Shown here: piece after piece, positions 43,501 through 53,298 of the stretch
Numbering within the stretch: the first letter of the stretch is position 1
Layout of the letters: every line of letters begins with the position of its first letter
From: Gloeopeniophorella convolvens
Taxonomy: Eukaryota > Basidiomycota > Agaricomycetes > Russulales
DNA length: 64,000 nt
Assembly: GCA_022496205.1 (NCBI GenBank)
Contig: WTXD01000033.1
Span: 124,001 to 188,000 of the forward strand
Direction: 5' to 3'
Notes under the pieces: model-generated
Told to the model about the DNA's origin: nothing
The model's input: the letters and a program-made list of their open reading frames with translations, nothing else
Database searches by the model: none
Translations under genes and position numbers: made by a program

Positions 43501-45009
43501 CTTCGGTATCGATGCAACTTTGTGGCCCGCCGGCGCGAAGAGTTCGAGCATACCGCCGCCAATCGCGGCGCGGTAGCCAAGACGATCCAGGGCGCCCAAC
43601 GATACGAGCGTGCACCCTGCGGTCGGCGCGTATAAGACGTCGGTGAGACGAATGGAGGTGTGGGAGGTGTCACCGTTCGGCACGGTGACGTCCATGCTGC
43701 CAATGCCGACGGCCTCGAACCGTTGCGAGTTGGCGGTGCTGAGTAGCTTGGGTGGGGTGAGTTTGCGGTAGGTCACGAACGCGTCTCGATAAGGGGAAAT
43801 GTGTCGTGTTGCACCAGAATCGTACAACTCGACGTAGGTAGGTTCGTCCGCAGCCATGATCTGAGCTCCTGATGCGCGCAGGTCGGCCAGTGTGGGTCCA
43901 TCCTCGAACCTGGCAAGGCAATCCTCCAGCTCGGCCTCGGTGCGCTGGCGCGCGCCCCATGTTGGGTAGATTCCTGGGACCGACCTCGCGACGGTCTCTG
44001 CGCTCACTGGCTCGATCGCCAGCAGCCTGATGTCTCCCGAGTAGTCGATGGCCTCCGGCATGCCTCCCTGCTCAACGGTAACCCACGCGCCATCCAGCTC
44101 GTCATCGAACGGGTCGGCGACGACGTTCGCCGAGTCCGCCGGTTTGTTCTCCTGCTTCTGCGCGGGTGCTGACTCTTTGTTTTTGTCTTGTTTAGGTGAA
44201 CGGCACTCGCGTGCCCAGTGGCCGGCCTTGCCGCAATTGTGGCAGTTGCCCTTGCGCTTGGTCTTTTTCCTTTTTCCGTCCGAGCCGACAGCCAGCGCCT
44301 CGTCGTTGGCCTCCTTCTTCGACTTGGAGCTGTCCGCGCCGTGCCGGTTGCGCATGCGATCGGCCTCCTCGGAAATGTGGTCGATAAGGATCTCGGTGGA
44401 AAGGGTTTTGTCAGGGTCTGCGATACGGTATGCCGCCAAGAGCTGTGACGCAAAACGGGCCAGGTCTTCGGGAATGCCGCGGAGAACGGTGCGTCGGTAG
44501 TCCTTTTCTTCGACACTGACGCCAGCGGCGGCGAGCTCCTCGCGCTTGACCCGCAGGTCCGCAAGAAATGCCCGTACGTCGCCATTCCGCGGGCAACGCA
44601 TTTTGAAGAAAGCGTTCTCGAGGTCATTCTGTGCATAGGCACTCTTCGCTTTGAACGTCCGGCTGACGATCTCCCAGCGCTCCTTCGCGGTCTCCACGGC
44701 GGCGAGCCGTACTGCCGTCGTGTCGGGGAGACGTTGCATGAGCAGGTGTCGTGCGACTATGTTCTCGTAGTCCCAGTCCTCCATCTCTTTCAGCTCATCT
44801 GCTGTCGGCTTCTTCGGGTCCTTGGGCTCGGGTCGCGAGATCGACCCAGTGAAGTAGCCCCAACACCGGTTCACCATCATGGTGTCCCGGAAACGCATAG
44901 AGAAGATGGCCCAGTTCGAACCATTGGGCTCAAGACGAGGGATGGAAGAGGGAAGTGCCTCCACGAGGGACGTGGGGGCGAGGGAAGGAGTTGCAGAGGA
45001 AGTAGCCAT
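40501..45009 (-). CDS. copia gag-pol polyprotein (1,502 residues)
   Basis: The start is taken at 45007-45009 (MATSSATPSLAPTSLVEALP); the frame stays open further upstream into the LTR but without protein character. Gag occupies residues ~1-300 with a CCHC zinc knuckle (CHNCGKAGHWAREC, ~256-269). The aspartic protease active site is YDSGATRHIS (~396-405). Integrase has the HHCC region (LHRRMGHIAPEA ... CDACIF) and DDE residues in HTDLWGP, SDRGGEY and NGVAERLNR. Reverse transcriptase shows WVFKAKKDAAGNVVRYKAHL, IDIKGAYLNGEL and the catalytic HVDDC. RNase H ends the protein (GFADADGSMAKD, LSTTESEYVA, DNQSAI). No frameshift or stop interrupts it. Gag and pol share one frame, so their ratio must be set by processing or another mechanism. 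Confidence 0.95.
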   Translation of the reverse strand: MATSSATPSLAPTSLVEALPSSIPRLEPNGSNWAIFSMRFRDTMMVNRCWGYFTGSISRPEPKDPKKPTADELKEMEDWDYENIVARHLLMQRLPDTTAVRLAAVETAKERWEIVSRTFKAKSAYAQNDLENAFFKMRCPRNGDVRAFLADLRVKREELAAAGVSVEEKDYRRTVLRGIPEDLARFASQLLAAYRIADPDKTLSTEILIDHISEEADRMRNRHGADSSKSKKEANDEALAVGSDGKRKKTKRKGNCHNCGKAGHWARECRSPKQDKNKESAPAQKQENKPADSANVVADPFDDELDGAWVTVEQGGMPEAIDYSGDIRLLAIEPVSAETVARSVPGIYPTWGARQRTEAELEDCLARFEDGPTLADLRASGAQIMAADEPTYVELYDSGATRHISPYRDAFVTYRKLTPPKLLSTANSQRFEAVGIGSMDVTVPNGDTSHTSIRLTDVLYAPTAGCTLVSLGALDRLGYRAAIGGGMLELFAPAGHKVASIPKTGRGLYKVTRDPPDIVHAVEVVSIMELHRRMGHIAPEAARKLVTQGHIKGIAVDPTSTVSDCDACIFARATENSVPKVRISPRAQHFGDEIHTDLWGPAPNQTINGRSYLISFTDDATRFSIIYLLRRKSEAFTAYKSFEAWAKTQGHCAAIKVLRSDRGGEYLSDEFNQHLAAAGTARRLTTHDTPQLNGVAERLNRTLLEKVRAMLHSTGMPASFWGEAIRHATWLKNRTSTRALRGMTPWEALFGSKPDLSRLRAWGCKVWVHDASGGKLAPRAREARWLGFDITAHAHRVFVPGGGVSVERNVYFSSAAPLEGEQQTTYLRVGASEQTAEQAPAPSASHEATPTSPASTADAPTTPERAPEHAPQDAPLPDARESAAPPPTTAEPAAIPERPARIRKPSRIVRDLQSSAGVSTLRRSERIARGIQLPGGFGDGDEEEAGGAWAVEEGLPVLREDWDGMEHTFAAETADAEALEPRTLVETKRRPDWNLWEGAILEELTNLKKQGTWRLEHAPPGANIIGSKWVFKAKKDAAGNVVRYKAHLVAKGFSQIDGVDYDDTYAPVAKLASSRAVIALSNRLKLEIHQIDIKGAYLNGELNDDEVLYMQHPPGYKPSDAGARVLRLIKTLYGLRQSGRRWYQKLRWIFEKLGFKASASDQAVFYRMVKGPRGELTIVVVHVDDCTIAASSLKLIEDLKAGLRQYVEVTDLGELHWLLGIEIKRDRAGGTIHLSQRAYIDSILRRFHFDELKPVSTPMDVQARLTIELAPADASEFAAMRDVPYREAVGALNWAALATRPDIAFAVSTVARFSSNPGPAHWNAVKRIFRYLKGTRDLWLSYGETKRSLTGFADADGSMAKDRRAISGYAFLIDGGAVSWSSKRQEIISLSTTESEYVAATHGTKEALWLRSLIAELFGPFDAATTLFSDNQSAIALTRDGQYHARTKHIDIRFHFICWVVEEGKVKLVYCPTADMVADALTKALPSPKVKHFAQELGLRAV

Positions 45010-45052
45010 GGAAGCAAGAGTCAGTTTTTGCAGCAGTGGTGGTATTAGAGGC

Positions 45053-45071
45053 GTCGTCAGGGCCCATAACC
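45053..45071 (-). other. copia putative primer-binding site
   Basis: Directly after the 5' LTR on the minus strand the sequence reads GGTTATGGGCCCTGACG. The position is right for a tRNA primer-binding site; the tRNA was not identified. Confidence 0.5.
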
Positions 45072-45575
45072 TGTAGAAATAAATAGCCCGGGTATCGGGT
45101 GGTTCTCGAAAGCGCGCGAAGCGATTCTGTACGAAACGGAAGCGCCGCTCAGTATACTCACGCGCTGGTAAGGCGAGAACTATATGTTTATTCACCTGTA
45201 CGAAACGGAAGCGCCGCTGAGGCAGTTAAGTACAGGTTTGGCAATCAAACTAACTAAAGTATGCTCACCTCAGTATACTCGCGCGCTGGTAAGGCGAGAA
45301 CTGAGGTGGCTGGTGCTCGAACAGTCGGTTATCAACAGGCTCAGCCACTGCTGTACAGTACCAAAATTCAAGCCACCCGGAAGCAAATGTGCAAGCCCTT
45401 GCGGGCATAGACAACGCGCACGACTTAGCGCGAAACGAGTCGCCGGGGCCCGGCCCGGGCCACCGGCACAGAAAGTATGAAGGTAAAAGGACTCGCGCGC
45501 GTTTGTCCGCACGCGCGCGCATAGAATATGAAGCGTATAGTAAATGAATAAGGACATACGAGATTTATTCCAACA
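45072..45575 (-). repeat. copia 5' LTR (relative to element transcription)
   Basis: 504 bp, identical to the other LTR except C for T at one CpG and T for C at another. It should carry the promoter for minus-strand transcription. Confidence 0.95.
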
Positions 45576-45718
45576 AGTCTCGCATTCTTTAGATTATCTA
45601 TCGTGCATGACCAGTCATCGTTCTCGACGTCGCAGCGTTAGATAAATATACTCTGCCATCGCCGCCGTCAACAACCACGGGTGACGGCCAGGCAATGACC
45701 GCCTCGAATTGGCACTCA

Positions 45719-46239
45719 TGTAACGTTCGTGCGCGACTCGGGTTCGGGCGTTGAATCGTCGTCGCTGGGCACGGACGGTGCGGGTTTGCGTCGGGGCTCC
45801 CAGTCGGGACTTGCTGCGACGAAGGGTTCTGTTGGAGTCAGGTTTAGGGATCCGCGTGGATCCTCGTCGATAGGTTGGGACGTGGTGACGATAGGCGACC
45901 AATCGGGTCGCTCGGACTGAGGATAGAGGAGAGAAGGGACTCGTATTCGCGCTGTAGCTACTGTACTGGAGAATACAGGAGGACAAGCTTGTAGCTACAG
46001 AGCGAGCAGCGTAGTCCTTAAATACTCGACGGTGCACTGCTGTATCGTACAGGAAAGGTTTGCATAAGGCAAGGAGAGGGATCCTTGTAGTTGTAAACGA
46101 GGCGCGAGGAGTCAGAGAGGCGATGCGGCGCAAGAGAACGAGGAGACGAGACGAGCGGCGCAGCGCGAGAACGAGGCACGTACCGTACGAAAAAGGAAAG
46201 AGTAAGGAAAATAGTAGGGCAGTATGTAGAGCCGTAACA
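45719..46239 (-). repeat. gypsy 3' LTR
   Basis: 521 bp from TGTAACGTTCG to CCGTAACA on the plus strand. It lacks about five bases that the other LTR has near the left end (TCCAACA against GT after TGTAAC). Confidence 0.93.
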
Positions 46240-46252
46240 TTACCCCCGCTTT
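46240..46252 (-). other. gypsy polypurine tract
   Basis: Minus strand AAAGCGGGGGTAA sits immediately before the TGTTACGG start of the 3' LTR, as expected for plus-strand priming. Confidence 0.75.
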
Positions 46253-46271
46253 AGGATGAAAGCCCCAGCTT

Positions 46272-47591
46272 TCAGATGTCGAGGTGAGGGGGTTGTCCGT
46301 GCGTGACGACGGCCGTGCTGTCCCTCATCGGATAAGGGTCTTGACGACGGCGGGGCGTCCCTCGCTCGTTACTGGGTGCTGCCGAATGGTTCGACCTGAT
46401 CGATCCACCGCTAGAACTGGAGCTCGCACGGGCTCGGGTGCGATTGAGGCGTCGATGTCCGGTGGTGACATAGATGTTGTCCAGGTGGGCGCGGTTGACA
46501 ATGGAGGCGTTTTCGAGTCGGACCACGACTGGGTCAACGTCACGGGCGAGGCGATAGCGCCGCTCTTGTAGCGCGTTGACCTCGTTGTCAATTGCTCGGA
46601 TTTGTCGGTGGAAGGTCTGGAGACGGTGGATGTCTCCCGTAACACCGGGGTCAGCGAGCTGGCGGATGTGACTCATCATGTGGGGCTCGGACGCTACGAG
46701 GTCCGAGTAGAAGTCCGCGCGTAAGGCGGTCTGGATGCCGGGGTGGGGTTCCGCGAGACACGGGACGCACACCTTGTATGACGTGGCGGTGGCGAGTGCG
46801 AGGTAATATGGCTCAGCGCAGTCAATGAGCTTGTAATAGCGGGGGCGCACTATGTCCCCGTAGGGTCCGGTGATGGTGAACTCCAGCGCGTGCTCCCCCT
46901 CGTTCTTGGTGAACCCCCTGAGTCGGGGGTCGTGCTGGAACTCCGCAATCGCCCTAGTAAGGTACCGGTTAATAACTTGGTCGTCCGTCCGGTCTGCCTC
47001 GTCAAGGAGGTACTGGACGCGTTCATGCGGGAGGTTCAACCAGTCTTCTACCTCCTTGAGCTGGTCCAGCGCACACTGGACGATGAGGGAGCGGAGTTCT
47101 ACCGGGAAGGGATGGTCAGGAAGATGGAGCGACATTGCTCCGATGGTGATGGTGGCGGCGCGTTGTATGAGCTTCTCCATGGTGTCGTCCTCACAGAGTA
47201 TTTCTTGTTCGGCCGACTCTTGGCGTTCGCACTCCGCATCTGGGGTAGGAGGAGAGGGTGGAACGAGATGGGCCTCGTTGTAGGCCTGGGTTTCTTCCTC
47301 GGTAGGGACTGTGGCCTCGTGGACTTCGGCGGCGTCGTCGAAGGAGGCGATGTATGCGTGCCAGGTGCTGGGGTCCGTGGCAGGAGGGGGAACGGGGAGT
47401 GGGGCCTCGGACTCGGGTGTTCCGCCCGGAGAGGGGGGAGAGTCGAACGTGGTGGGGGCTTGCATGAGGACCATGGGGTCAATGGTCGTAGACACGACAT
47501 AGTCGGGGGACTGGGGAATGTACGGGGGAGAGGGAGTACGGGAAGCGGTGGACAGGGCGTCGTAGTCAGTGTTGTTGAATGTGAAGGACAT
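46272..47591 (-). CDS. gypsy third ORF (439 residues) downstream of integrase, unknown function
   Basis: Starts at 47589-47591 (MSFTFNNTDYDALSTASRTP) about 70 bases after the pol stop and ends 32 bases before the 3' LTR. The first ~150 residues are Pro/Ser/Glu-rich; the middle is mostly helical (MEKLIQRAATITIGAMSLHL, LKEVEDWLNLPHERVQYLLD, RYLTRAIAEFQHDPRLRGFT) with a Cys-containing patch (CAEPYYLALATATSYKVCVP). The tail is Arg/Ser-rich. No signal peptide, membrane span or envelope motif is seen although the position is that of env. The frame is intact while pol is not. It may be a duplicated gag-like or novel accessory protein of this element lineage. Function unknown. Confidence 0.7.
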   Translation of the reverse strand: MSFTFNNTDYDALSTASRTPSPPYIPQSPDYVVSTTIDPMVLMQAPTTFDSPPSPGGTPESEAPLPVPPPATDPSTWHAYIASFDDAAEVHEATVPTEEETQAYNEAHLVPPSPPTPDAECERQESAEQEILCEDDTMEKLIQRAATITIGAMSLHLPDHPFPVELRSLIVQCALDQLKEVEDWLNLPHERVQYLLDEADRTDDQVINRYLTRAIAEFQHDPRLRGFTKNEGEHALEFTITGPYGDIVRPRYYKLIDCAEPYYLALATATSYKVCVPCLAEPHPGIQTALRADFYSDLVASEPHMMSHIRQLADPGVTGDIHRLQTFHRQIRAIDNEVNALQERRYRLARDVDPVVVRLENASIVNRAHLDNIYVTTGHRRLNRTRARASSSSSGGSIRSNHSAAPSNERGTPRRRQDPYPMRDSTAVVTHGQPPHLDI

Positions 47592-47658
47592 GATGGGAAG
47601 TGCTCGAGTTGTTGTAGACCGGGGAGTCTGACGAAAAGATGAGAAATTACCCCCCCTT

Positions 47659-50600
47659 TTAAGAGCGACGTCCTCGTTGCTTCGTGGGATAAAGAGTCGG
47701 TCCTGGTGCGTCAGGGTGCGTTTTGTGAAACGCTTCGATTGCCTCCTGTGCATGCATGAGGCTTGCTGGAATCCATTCATTCTCGGCGTCTGGGAAGCCG
47801 AGCCACTTGATGAGGTACTCGATTTTCTTGCGGAAAACACGAGAGTTGAGGATTGCTTCTATTTCTTGCTCCTCTTCACCATCGATAAGGTCAGGGGGTG
47901 GTGGTGTGAAGTTAGGTCCATGTTCGGTCGTCTCGTTGTATGGCGTTAACAACGAGGCGTGAAACACATTGTGGATACGGAAATGAGTGGGAAGGGCTAG
48001 CTGGAAGGAGACAGGTGATAACTTCTTTGTTATCTTGAATGGTCCGTGGCGGCGTGGTGCTAGTTTTGCTGTGGGGTACGCTGTGTGAAGGTTCTTGCCT
48101 TCTAGCCACACGTGTTGGCCTTCTTGCAACGAGGGGGTTGTTCCTCCTCGTCGTTCTTTCATTCTCGTGCTTGCCCATTTGAGGGCAAGGTGTGCGTCGT
48201 GTCGGATGTCGTTGATTCGTTGGAGTCGTTCAGTGACTCCTGGTAATCGTGATGTTCCGGCTGTGCTTCCGGTATCGTCTGGTCGGTACCCCATCATGAC
48301 TTCGAATGGGGTTTTGTTCGTGGCGGAGTGTTGGTTTGAGTTATGCGCGAACTCGGCGAGTGGTAACCAATCTGCCCAATCGTTTTGTCGTCCGTTTACC
48401 CAGAATCGGAGATACTGTTCGAGTTCTTGGTTTACTCTTTCAGTTTGTCCGTCTGTTTGTGGGTGGTAAGCTGTGGACATTTTTTGTTTGATCTGCAATT
48501 TCTTGCAGAGTTCCTTGGTGAAGTGGGCCGTGAACCGCGTGTCTCGATCGGAGATGATGCTTGCCGGTAGGCCGAATCGTCGGAAGACGTGGTCGATGTA
48601 GAGTTTTGCGACATCGGTTGCCGTCATAGCTTCTCTGCAAGGTATGAATACCGCTCCTTTCGTGCTATCGTGGTCGACTACCACAAATATTGAATCGTAA
48701 CCATTGGACTTGGGTAGTTTCGTGATAAAATCCATTGCGACGTGTCTGAAGGGAGTGGTTTGTTGCTCTGGTTCGATCGGCATGAGTTCGACTTTTGGTC
48801 TGTGAGTCAGAACTTTCATCCTTTGGCAGTCGGCGCATCCTTGTACATATTTTTGCACGAATTCGTTGATTCCTACCCAATGCCAATGTTGTTTGACCTT
48901 TTCTTGGGTTTTGTGGATCCCCGGATGTCCGGCGCTTGATCGATCGTGATATTGTCTCACGATTTCTTGTTTAAGTGCGTTGTTGTTCGGTACCCATCGT
49001 GCTCCTTGGGTGTTTTCTATCCAGCCGGTATTCTTCTCCGTATATTGTGAGGGTATACTTGTTCGTTCTAGTTGTTGTTGGTATTGGACTCGGTCTTCTA
49101 GCGTTGCGTCTGGCGGAAGCTCAGCAAGGTGGACAAATACTTCCTCTGGAAGGAGGATGGTATTTTCGTTGTCTTGACTTCTGTCATCGTGATCTGGTCG
49201 TCGAGATAGTGCATCCGCTGGGGTGTGATCTCGTCCGGGTACGTGTTTGATCACGAAGTCGAAGTCCGCTAGTTCCTCGTGCCAGCGCGCCTGCCTTCTT
49301 GTTACTTTCCGAGCTTGTCGGAAGTACAAGAGATTTTGGTGATCCGTGAGAATTGTGATTGGGTGAAGCGCTCCAGCGAGGTGATGTCTCCATTCTTTGA
49401 GGGCTTTGATCACCGCCAGCAATTCTCAGTCGTAGATGTCATAATTTCGTTCCGGGGGTGTGAACGAACTGGAATAGTATGCGACAGGATGTCGCTTGCC
49501 GTCCTCCTTTTCTTGGGATAGGACCGCTCCGGTGGCAAACGCGGATGCGTCGGTTTCTAAGAAGAAGGGAAGGTCGTGATCTATATGTCGTAGAACGGGT
49601 TTGTCGAGGAAAGCGCGCTTCAGTTGTTCAAACGCGTCTTGTTCTTGTTGTCCCCAGTGCCAGGGATTCTCCTTCTTCGTGAGGTCATTAAGGGGTCGTG
49701 CGATCTTTCCGAAGTCCTTGATGAACCGGCGGTAGAAGTTACCGAAGCCTAGGAAGGCTCGGACGTGTTTGACCGATTTGGGTACTGGCCAGTCTGCGAT
49801 GCCTTTGACCTTGATCGGGTCCATGGCTAGTCCGGTTCCGTCGATCACCACTCCAAGGTACTCCACTTGGTCCGCCTCAAAGGTACATTTCTCCGGTTTT
49901 AGGTACAAGTCATTGTCTTGTAACTTGGTGAGTACGCGGTGTACCATTTTGCGGTGCAGTTCTATGTCGTTTGGGGTTGCGATGAGTATGTCGTCCATAT
50001 AAATGATCACCAGTCCGGAGTCGATTTCTTCCTTGAAGATTTCGTTCATCATTGTTTGGAAGGTAGAAGGCGAGTTTGTTAGTCCAAAGAACATGACCAT
50101 CGGTTCGAATAGTCCTTGGTTGGTTTTGAACGCTGCCTTCCATTGATCACCTTCTTTGATTCGGATGTTGTTGTACCCCCATCGTACGTTGAACTTGGTG
50201 AAGATCTTTGCGTGTTGGACCTTGTGGATTAGTTCTTCGATGAGGGGAAGGGGGTAGTGGTTCCGGATGGTATATTCGTTTAGTCGTCGATAGTCCTGTA
50301 CTGGGCGTAATTTCCCGTCCTTCTTTTTGACGAAGAAGAAGGGTGATGCGTATTTGGAGCCTGAGGATCGGATGTAGCCTTTATCGAGATGTTCCTTAAC
50401 GAATTTGTCTAGGGCTTCTTGTTCCGATGGCGACAGCGGGTATACCTTGCAATTTAATTCCGGGGGTGCATTTTCCTTGAGGTCTATTGCATGATCCCAT
50501 GGTCGGGGATCAGGGAATCGTTGAGCCGCTTCTTCGCTGAAGACTTTGTGATATTGCTGGTATTCCGGGGGAATACTGGTTGTCGTGATAGGCGTCGCTG

Positions 50601-51250
50601 CCTCTGCCATCTGTTGTGCTTGCGAGATGCGATTGACGGTGGTTTCTGTTGATGGTATCCCTAGGTATACTTCGTCTCCTTCTTCTAGAGAAATCGGGTT
50701 GACTCCTGCGATCCTAAGGCTGGTACCACTTTGTACGTGGTATTTCCATTTTGTTCGTTTTCCTCCCTTTTTGACTGAAGGGACTACTCGTGCGCGATGG
50801 GCGTCTGGGGTGGATAGGGATATGGGGTGTACATCTTCCGCTAGTTTGCATTTGGCCCATTCGATTTTGGGTTCAAACGCTTTGAGCCAGGGATATCCAA
50901 GGATAATTTGTTCTTTGCCAATATTCGACACGTAGAACTTCTGTGTTTGGGTTCGCCCTGAGGCGGTGGCCAATAGTTCAACAAAGTGGGTGATGCTTCC
51001 CGCCTTGTTTCAGGTTCCGTCTGCGTTTCGTATAACGCGCGGTCGTTGGAGTACTTGTAGTGGTAGGTGGTGTCGATAAGCCAGTTCTTGGCTTATTATG
51101 TTGTCTGTAGCACCACTGTCGATGAGTGCTACGCTGTCGATCCGTTTTTCTGATGTTCGTATAGCCAAAAGGACTCAAATTGCATTGTCTAGTGGTACGA
51201 ATACATCAGTCTTGAAGAGGGCTCGTGGAAGGATCGAAGTTCCCGAGCCT
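47659..51250 (-). pseudogene. gypsy pol: protease, RT, RNase H, integrase, chromodomain; broken by three TGA codons
   Basis: All parts share one frame. Protease: ALIDSGATDNIIS. Reverse transcriptase: FFVKKKDGKLRPVQDYRRLN, FGLTNSPSTFQTMMN and the catalytic IIYMDDILIA. RNase H: FLETDASAFATGAVL, then ELLAVIKALKEWRHHL. Integrase: zinc region HPGIHKTQEKVKQH ... CADCQRMK and DDE in AMDFITKLP, SDRDTRF and QTERVNQ. A C-terminal chromodomain follows (EAILNSRVFRKKIEYLIKWL). In-frame TGA codons lie at 51175-51177, 51010-51012 and 49426-49428. The last replaces the Arg of the conserved 'IYDRELLA' motif, consistent with CGA to TGA. Gag and pol frames meet at a T-run (GATTTTTGATAGG near 51255) suited to a -1 shift. 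As it stands only fragments can be made. Confidence 0.92.
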
Positions 51251-51251
51251 A

Positions 51252-52976
51252 TCAAAAATCCTCCCCTTTGAGCTCCGTGTCGTCATAGAGAACCTTGCAG
51301 AATGCTTCTTTGTCTTCGATAGAAGCCTTGTTTATGTATGCCGCGAATTCGGCTGGGGTCGGAGTATGTTGACGCTGATCGTAGTATGGTGGTTTGGCCT
51401 CGTCTTTGGTCGCGATTTTGCGAGCCGTTGCAGGACGCCCTTGTGTCTTAGGGCAAGCCCTAGACATATGGCCTCGATTTCCGCACTTGAAGCAGCGTCC
51501 TTCGGCGAAGTACCTTTGCCGTTCTTCTTCGGATAGGCGTGGGCCCCTTTGTTTGGTTTGTCTTGGGTTGGTGTTAATCGTATCCGTTTGGATCGAGTCG
51601 ACGTCCATTGGTACTACGTCGTCGTTACGGGGTCGTGGCCTATATCCTCCCTGATTCCCGTTGTTTGGGCGGGGTTGGAAGCGTGGTTGGAGCGGTCGAT
51701 CTTCCTTTCTGAAGATGTCATTGATTTCGGCACGGTGATCTTGTTGTTTGGACAGCTCCTTGGTCCATTGGTCGAATTTCCACTTGGGTTTGGCGTTGTT
51801 ATGGCCGAAGGGATCGTCCGCTCGTTCGACCACGCGGACAACTAGGGCCTCCGGGAGTCCTCGTAGAAAGATGCGAATGAGTTCGACATCGTTGAGGTCA
51901 TATTCGGCGCGGCGCGCTGTGGTTCGGAAGCGTCCTACATAGGAGTCGAAGCTTTCGGCTCTAGGGATCCATCCCATGACTTTGAGGATGGTGCGGGCGC
52001 GGGTGGCTGATGCGCGATTGAGGAATTTCTCGTCCGCCATTTCTTTGAATTTGTCCCATGCTTCGTCTGGCGTGGCTGGTGGGTCAGCTGGGTCGGTTGC
52101 CTTCTGTGCCCTGACTTTGGCAAGCCAGGCGAGTTTCTCTACGACCCAGTCTTCGATGACAGGGCCTCTGAAGTATGTGAGAGCGAGCGTGACTCGCTTC
52201 ATTGGTTGGTCGACAAGGTCGACTCCTGAGTTGAGTTGACAGAGCAGCTCGAACTGGCGCATGAAGGCGCGATAGAATTCGGATTTCCCATTGAACAGGA
52301 TGGGAGCTTCTCCGGCTAGTTTGCCGTTGGAAGTGCGAGTTGGGGCCGGGGTCGTGTTGGTTACGTTAACCGACATGCTGTTGAGTTGGATTGCGGCGAC
52401 TGATTCGACTACTGATTTGGTTTCAGTTTCGCGGCGTGCTTCGACGTGATATTCGTCTTCTTGTTGGATTTGGTCGATGAGTCGGCCAGGTGCAATTTGT
52501 TCAGTTAGTTGCGATGCTTGCGTAACTTCTTGGAAGTACTGGTGAATGTGTTCTGGGTACGGTACTTCTGCGAGGTGTTCGTTGGTGATTGAGAACGTAA
52601 GAGTGCGTTCGTCGAGGTGGAGATACACCCAAGTGTAGTCCGGCCGCAAGTAGGTTCGGTGGGGGCGCCCAGATTCAGAGAATGTCTTGTAGTGACTGAG
52701 ACGTCGGTTCCAATGCTGTTCGGTTCCTCGAACTTCGATAGGTTGCTCTAGCTGAGCAAACGGCAGTGGCTGCTGATCAAGGGGTTCGTTTCGTCCCGGG
52801 GTGAGAGCTAAGAAAGCTTGTCCTAGTGTAACGTTCGTGTGATGCGAGTTGGAAGTCCGAAACGAAGGCGCGCAGCGGCGCGAAGCGAAGTCGAGTGAAA
52901 GAGAGCGAATGAAGAGAGCAGAAGGAGGAGGGGCAACGCGAAGTGTAGAAAACGCTGATATTCGTAGCCGGTACAT
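51252..52976 (-). CDS. gypsy gag polyprotein
   Basis: The ATG at 52974-52976 is the first in the frame; the first ~40 residues look atypical, so the true start may be further in. The capsid-like core reads ILFNGKSEFYRAFMRQFELL, EAWDKFKEMADEKFLNRASA and FDSYVGRFRTTARRAEYDLN, typical of the retrotransposon gag domain. The nucleocapsid has a single CCHC knuckle, CFKCGNRGHMSRAC. It ends GEDF with TGA at the T-rich site where the pol frame begins one base back. The frame is undamaged, so gag could still be made and act in trans. Confidence 0.88.
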   Translation of the reverse strand: MYRLRISAFSTLRVAPPPSALFIRSLSLDFASRRCAPSFRTSNSHHTNVTLGQAFLALTPGRNEPLDQQPLPFAQLEQPIEVRGTEQHWNRRLSHYKTFSESGRPHRTYLRPDYTWVYLHLDERTLTFSITNEHLAEVPYPEHIHQYFQEVTQASQLTEQIAPGRLIDQIQQEDEYHVEARRETETKSVVESVAAIQLNSMSVNVTNTTPAPTRTSNGKLAGEAPILFNGKSEFYRAFMRQFELLCQLNSGVDLVDQPMKRVTLALTYFRGPVIEDWVVEKLAWLAKVRAQKATDPADPPATPDEAWDKFKEMADEKFLNRASATRARTILKVMGWIPRAESFDSYVGRFRTTARRAEYDLNDVELIRIFLRGLPEALVVRVVERADDPFGHNNAKPKWKFDQWTKELSKQQDHRAEINDIFRKEDRPLQPRFQPRPNNGNQGGYRPRPRNDDVVPMDVDSIQTDTINTNPRQTKQRGPRLSEEERQRYFAEGRCFKCGNRGHMSRACPKTQGRPATARKIATKDEAKPPYYDQRQHTPTPAEFAAYINKASIEDKEAFCKVLYDDTELKGEDF

Positions 52977-53298
52977 ACTACAATTTATACTACAAGCTGA
53001 TAGGAGTATTGTACAGTATTTACATGGGAGCAATCACAGGCAGTTTCGGGAGCTGGAGCTCGAACGGCCGGACACAACAGAAACGTACATAAAGTGACGA
53101 CGCGCCCGTCATTTCTTCGTCAACAGTTGCGTAGTTTTGCTGCGCATCGTCATACAGTGGAGGCGGATGCTGGGATTGATTTTTGCATGCAAGAGCTAGG
53201 AAGAATAAGGTCAAATGAGACGGAACTGGGAGTAGCGGAGGCAGGGAGAGAGGATCCGGGAAAGCGGCCCGGCCCGGAAGACTGAACGGAGCGCGACT

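Larger units (their letters stand above)
39990..45575 (-). mobile_element. Complete Ty1/copia-type LTR retrotransposon (5,586 bp)
   Basis: Two 504-bp LTRs (39990-40493 and 45072-45575), each TG...CA, are flanked by a perfect 5-bp duplication AGTCT (39985-39989 and 45576-45580). The internal part encodes one uninterrupted gag-pol polyprotein on the minus strand, with integrase before reverse transcriptase, the copia order. The LTRs differ at two positions only (about 99.6% identical), so insertion is recent. All elements for autonomous retrotransposition appear present. Confidence 0.95.

Noticed and set aside
39976..45595. Copia insertion into an intron (GGTGAGTCT before, TTTAG after the element)
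   Set aside because: The reconstructed empty site would leave an intron of about 20 bases and no flanking coding exon is visible.
46272..47591. Envelope gene in the gypsy element
   Set aside because: Position fits env, but there is no signal peptide, membrane anchor or fusion-like segment.
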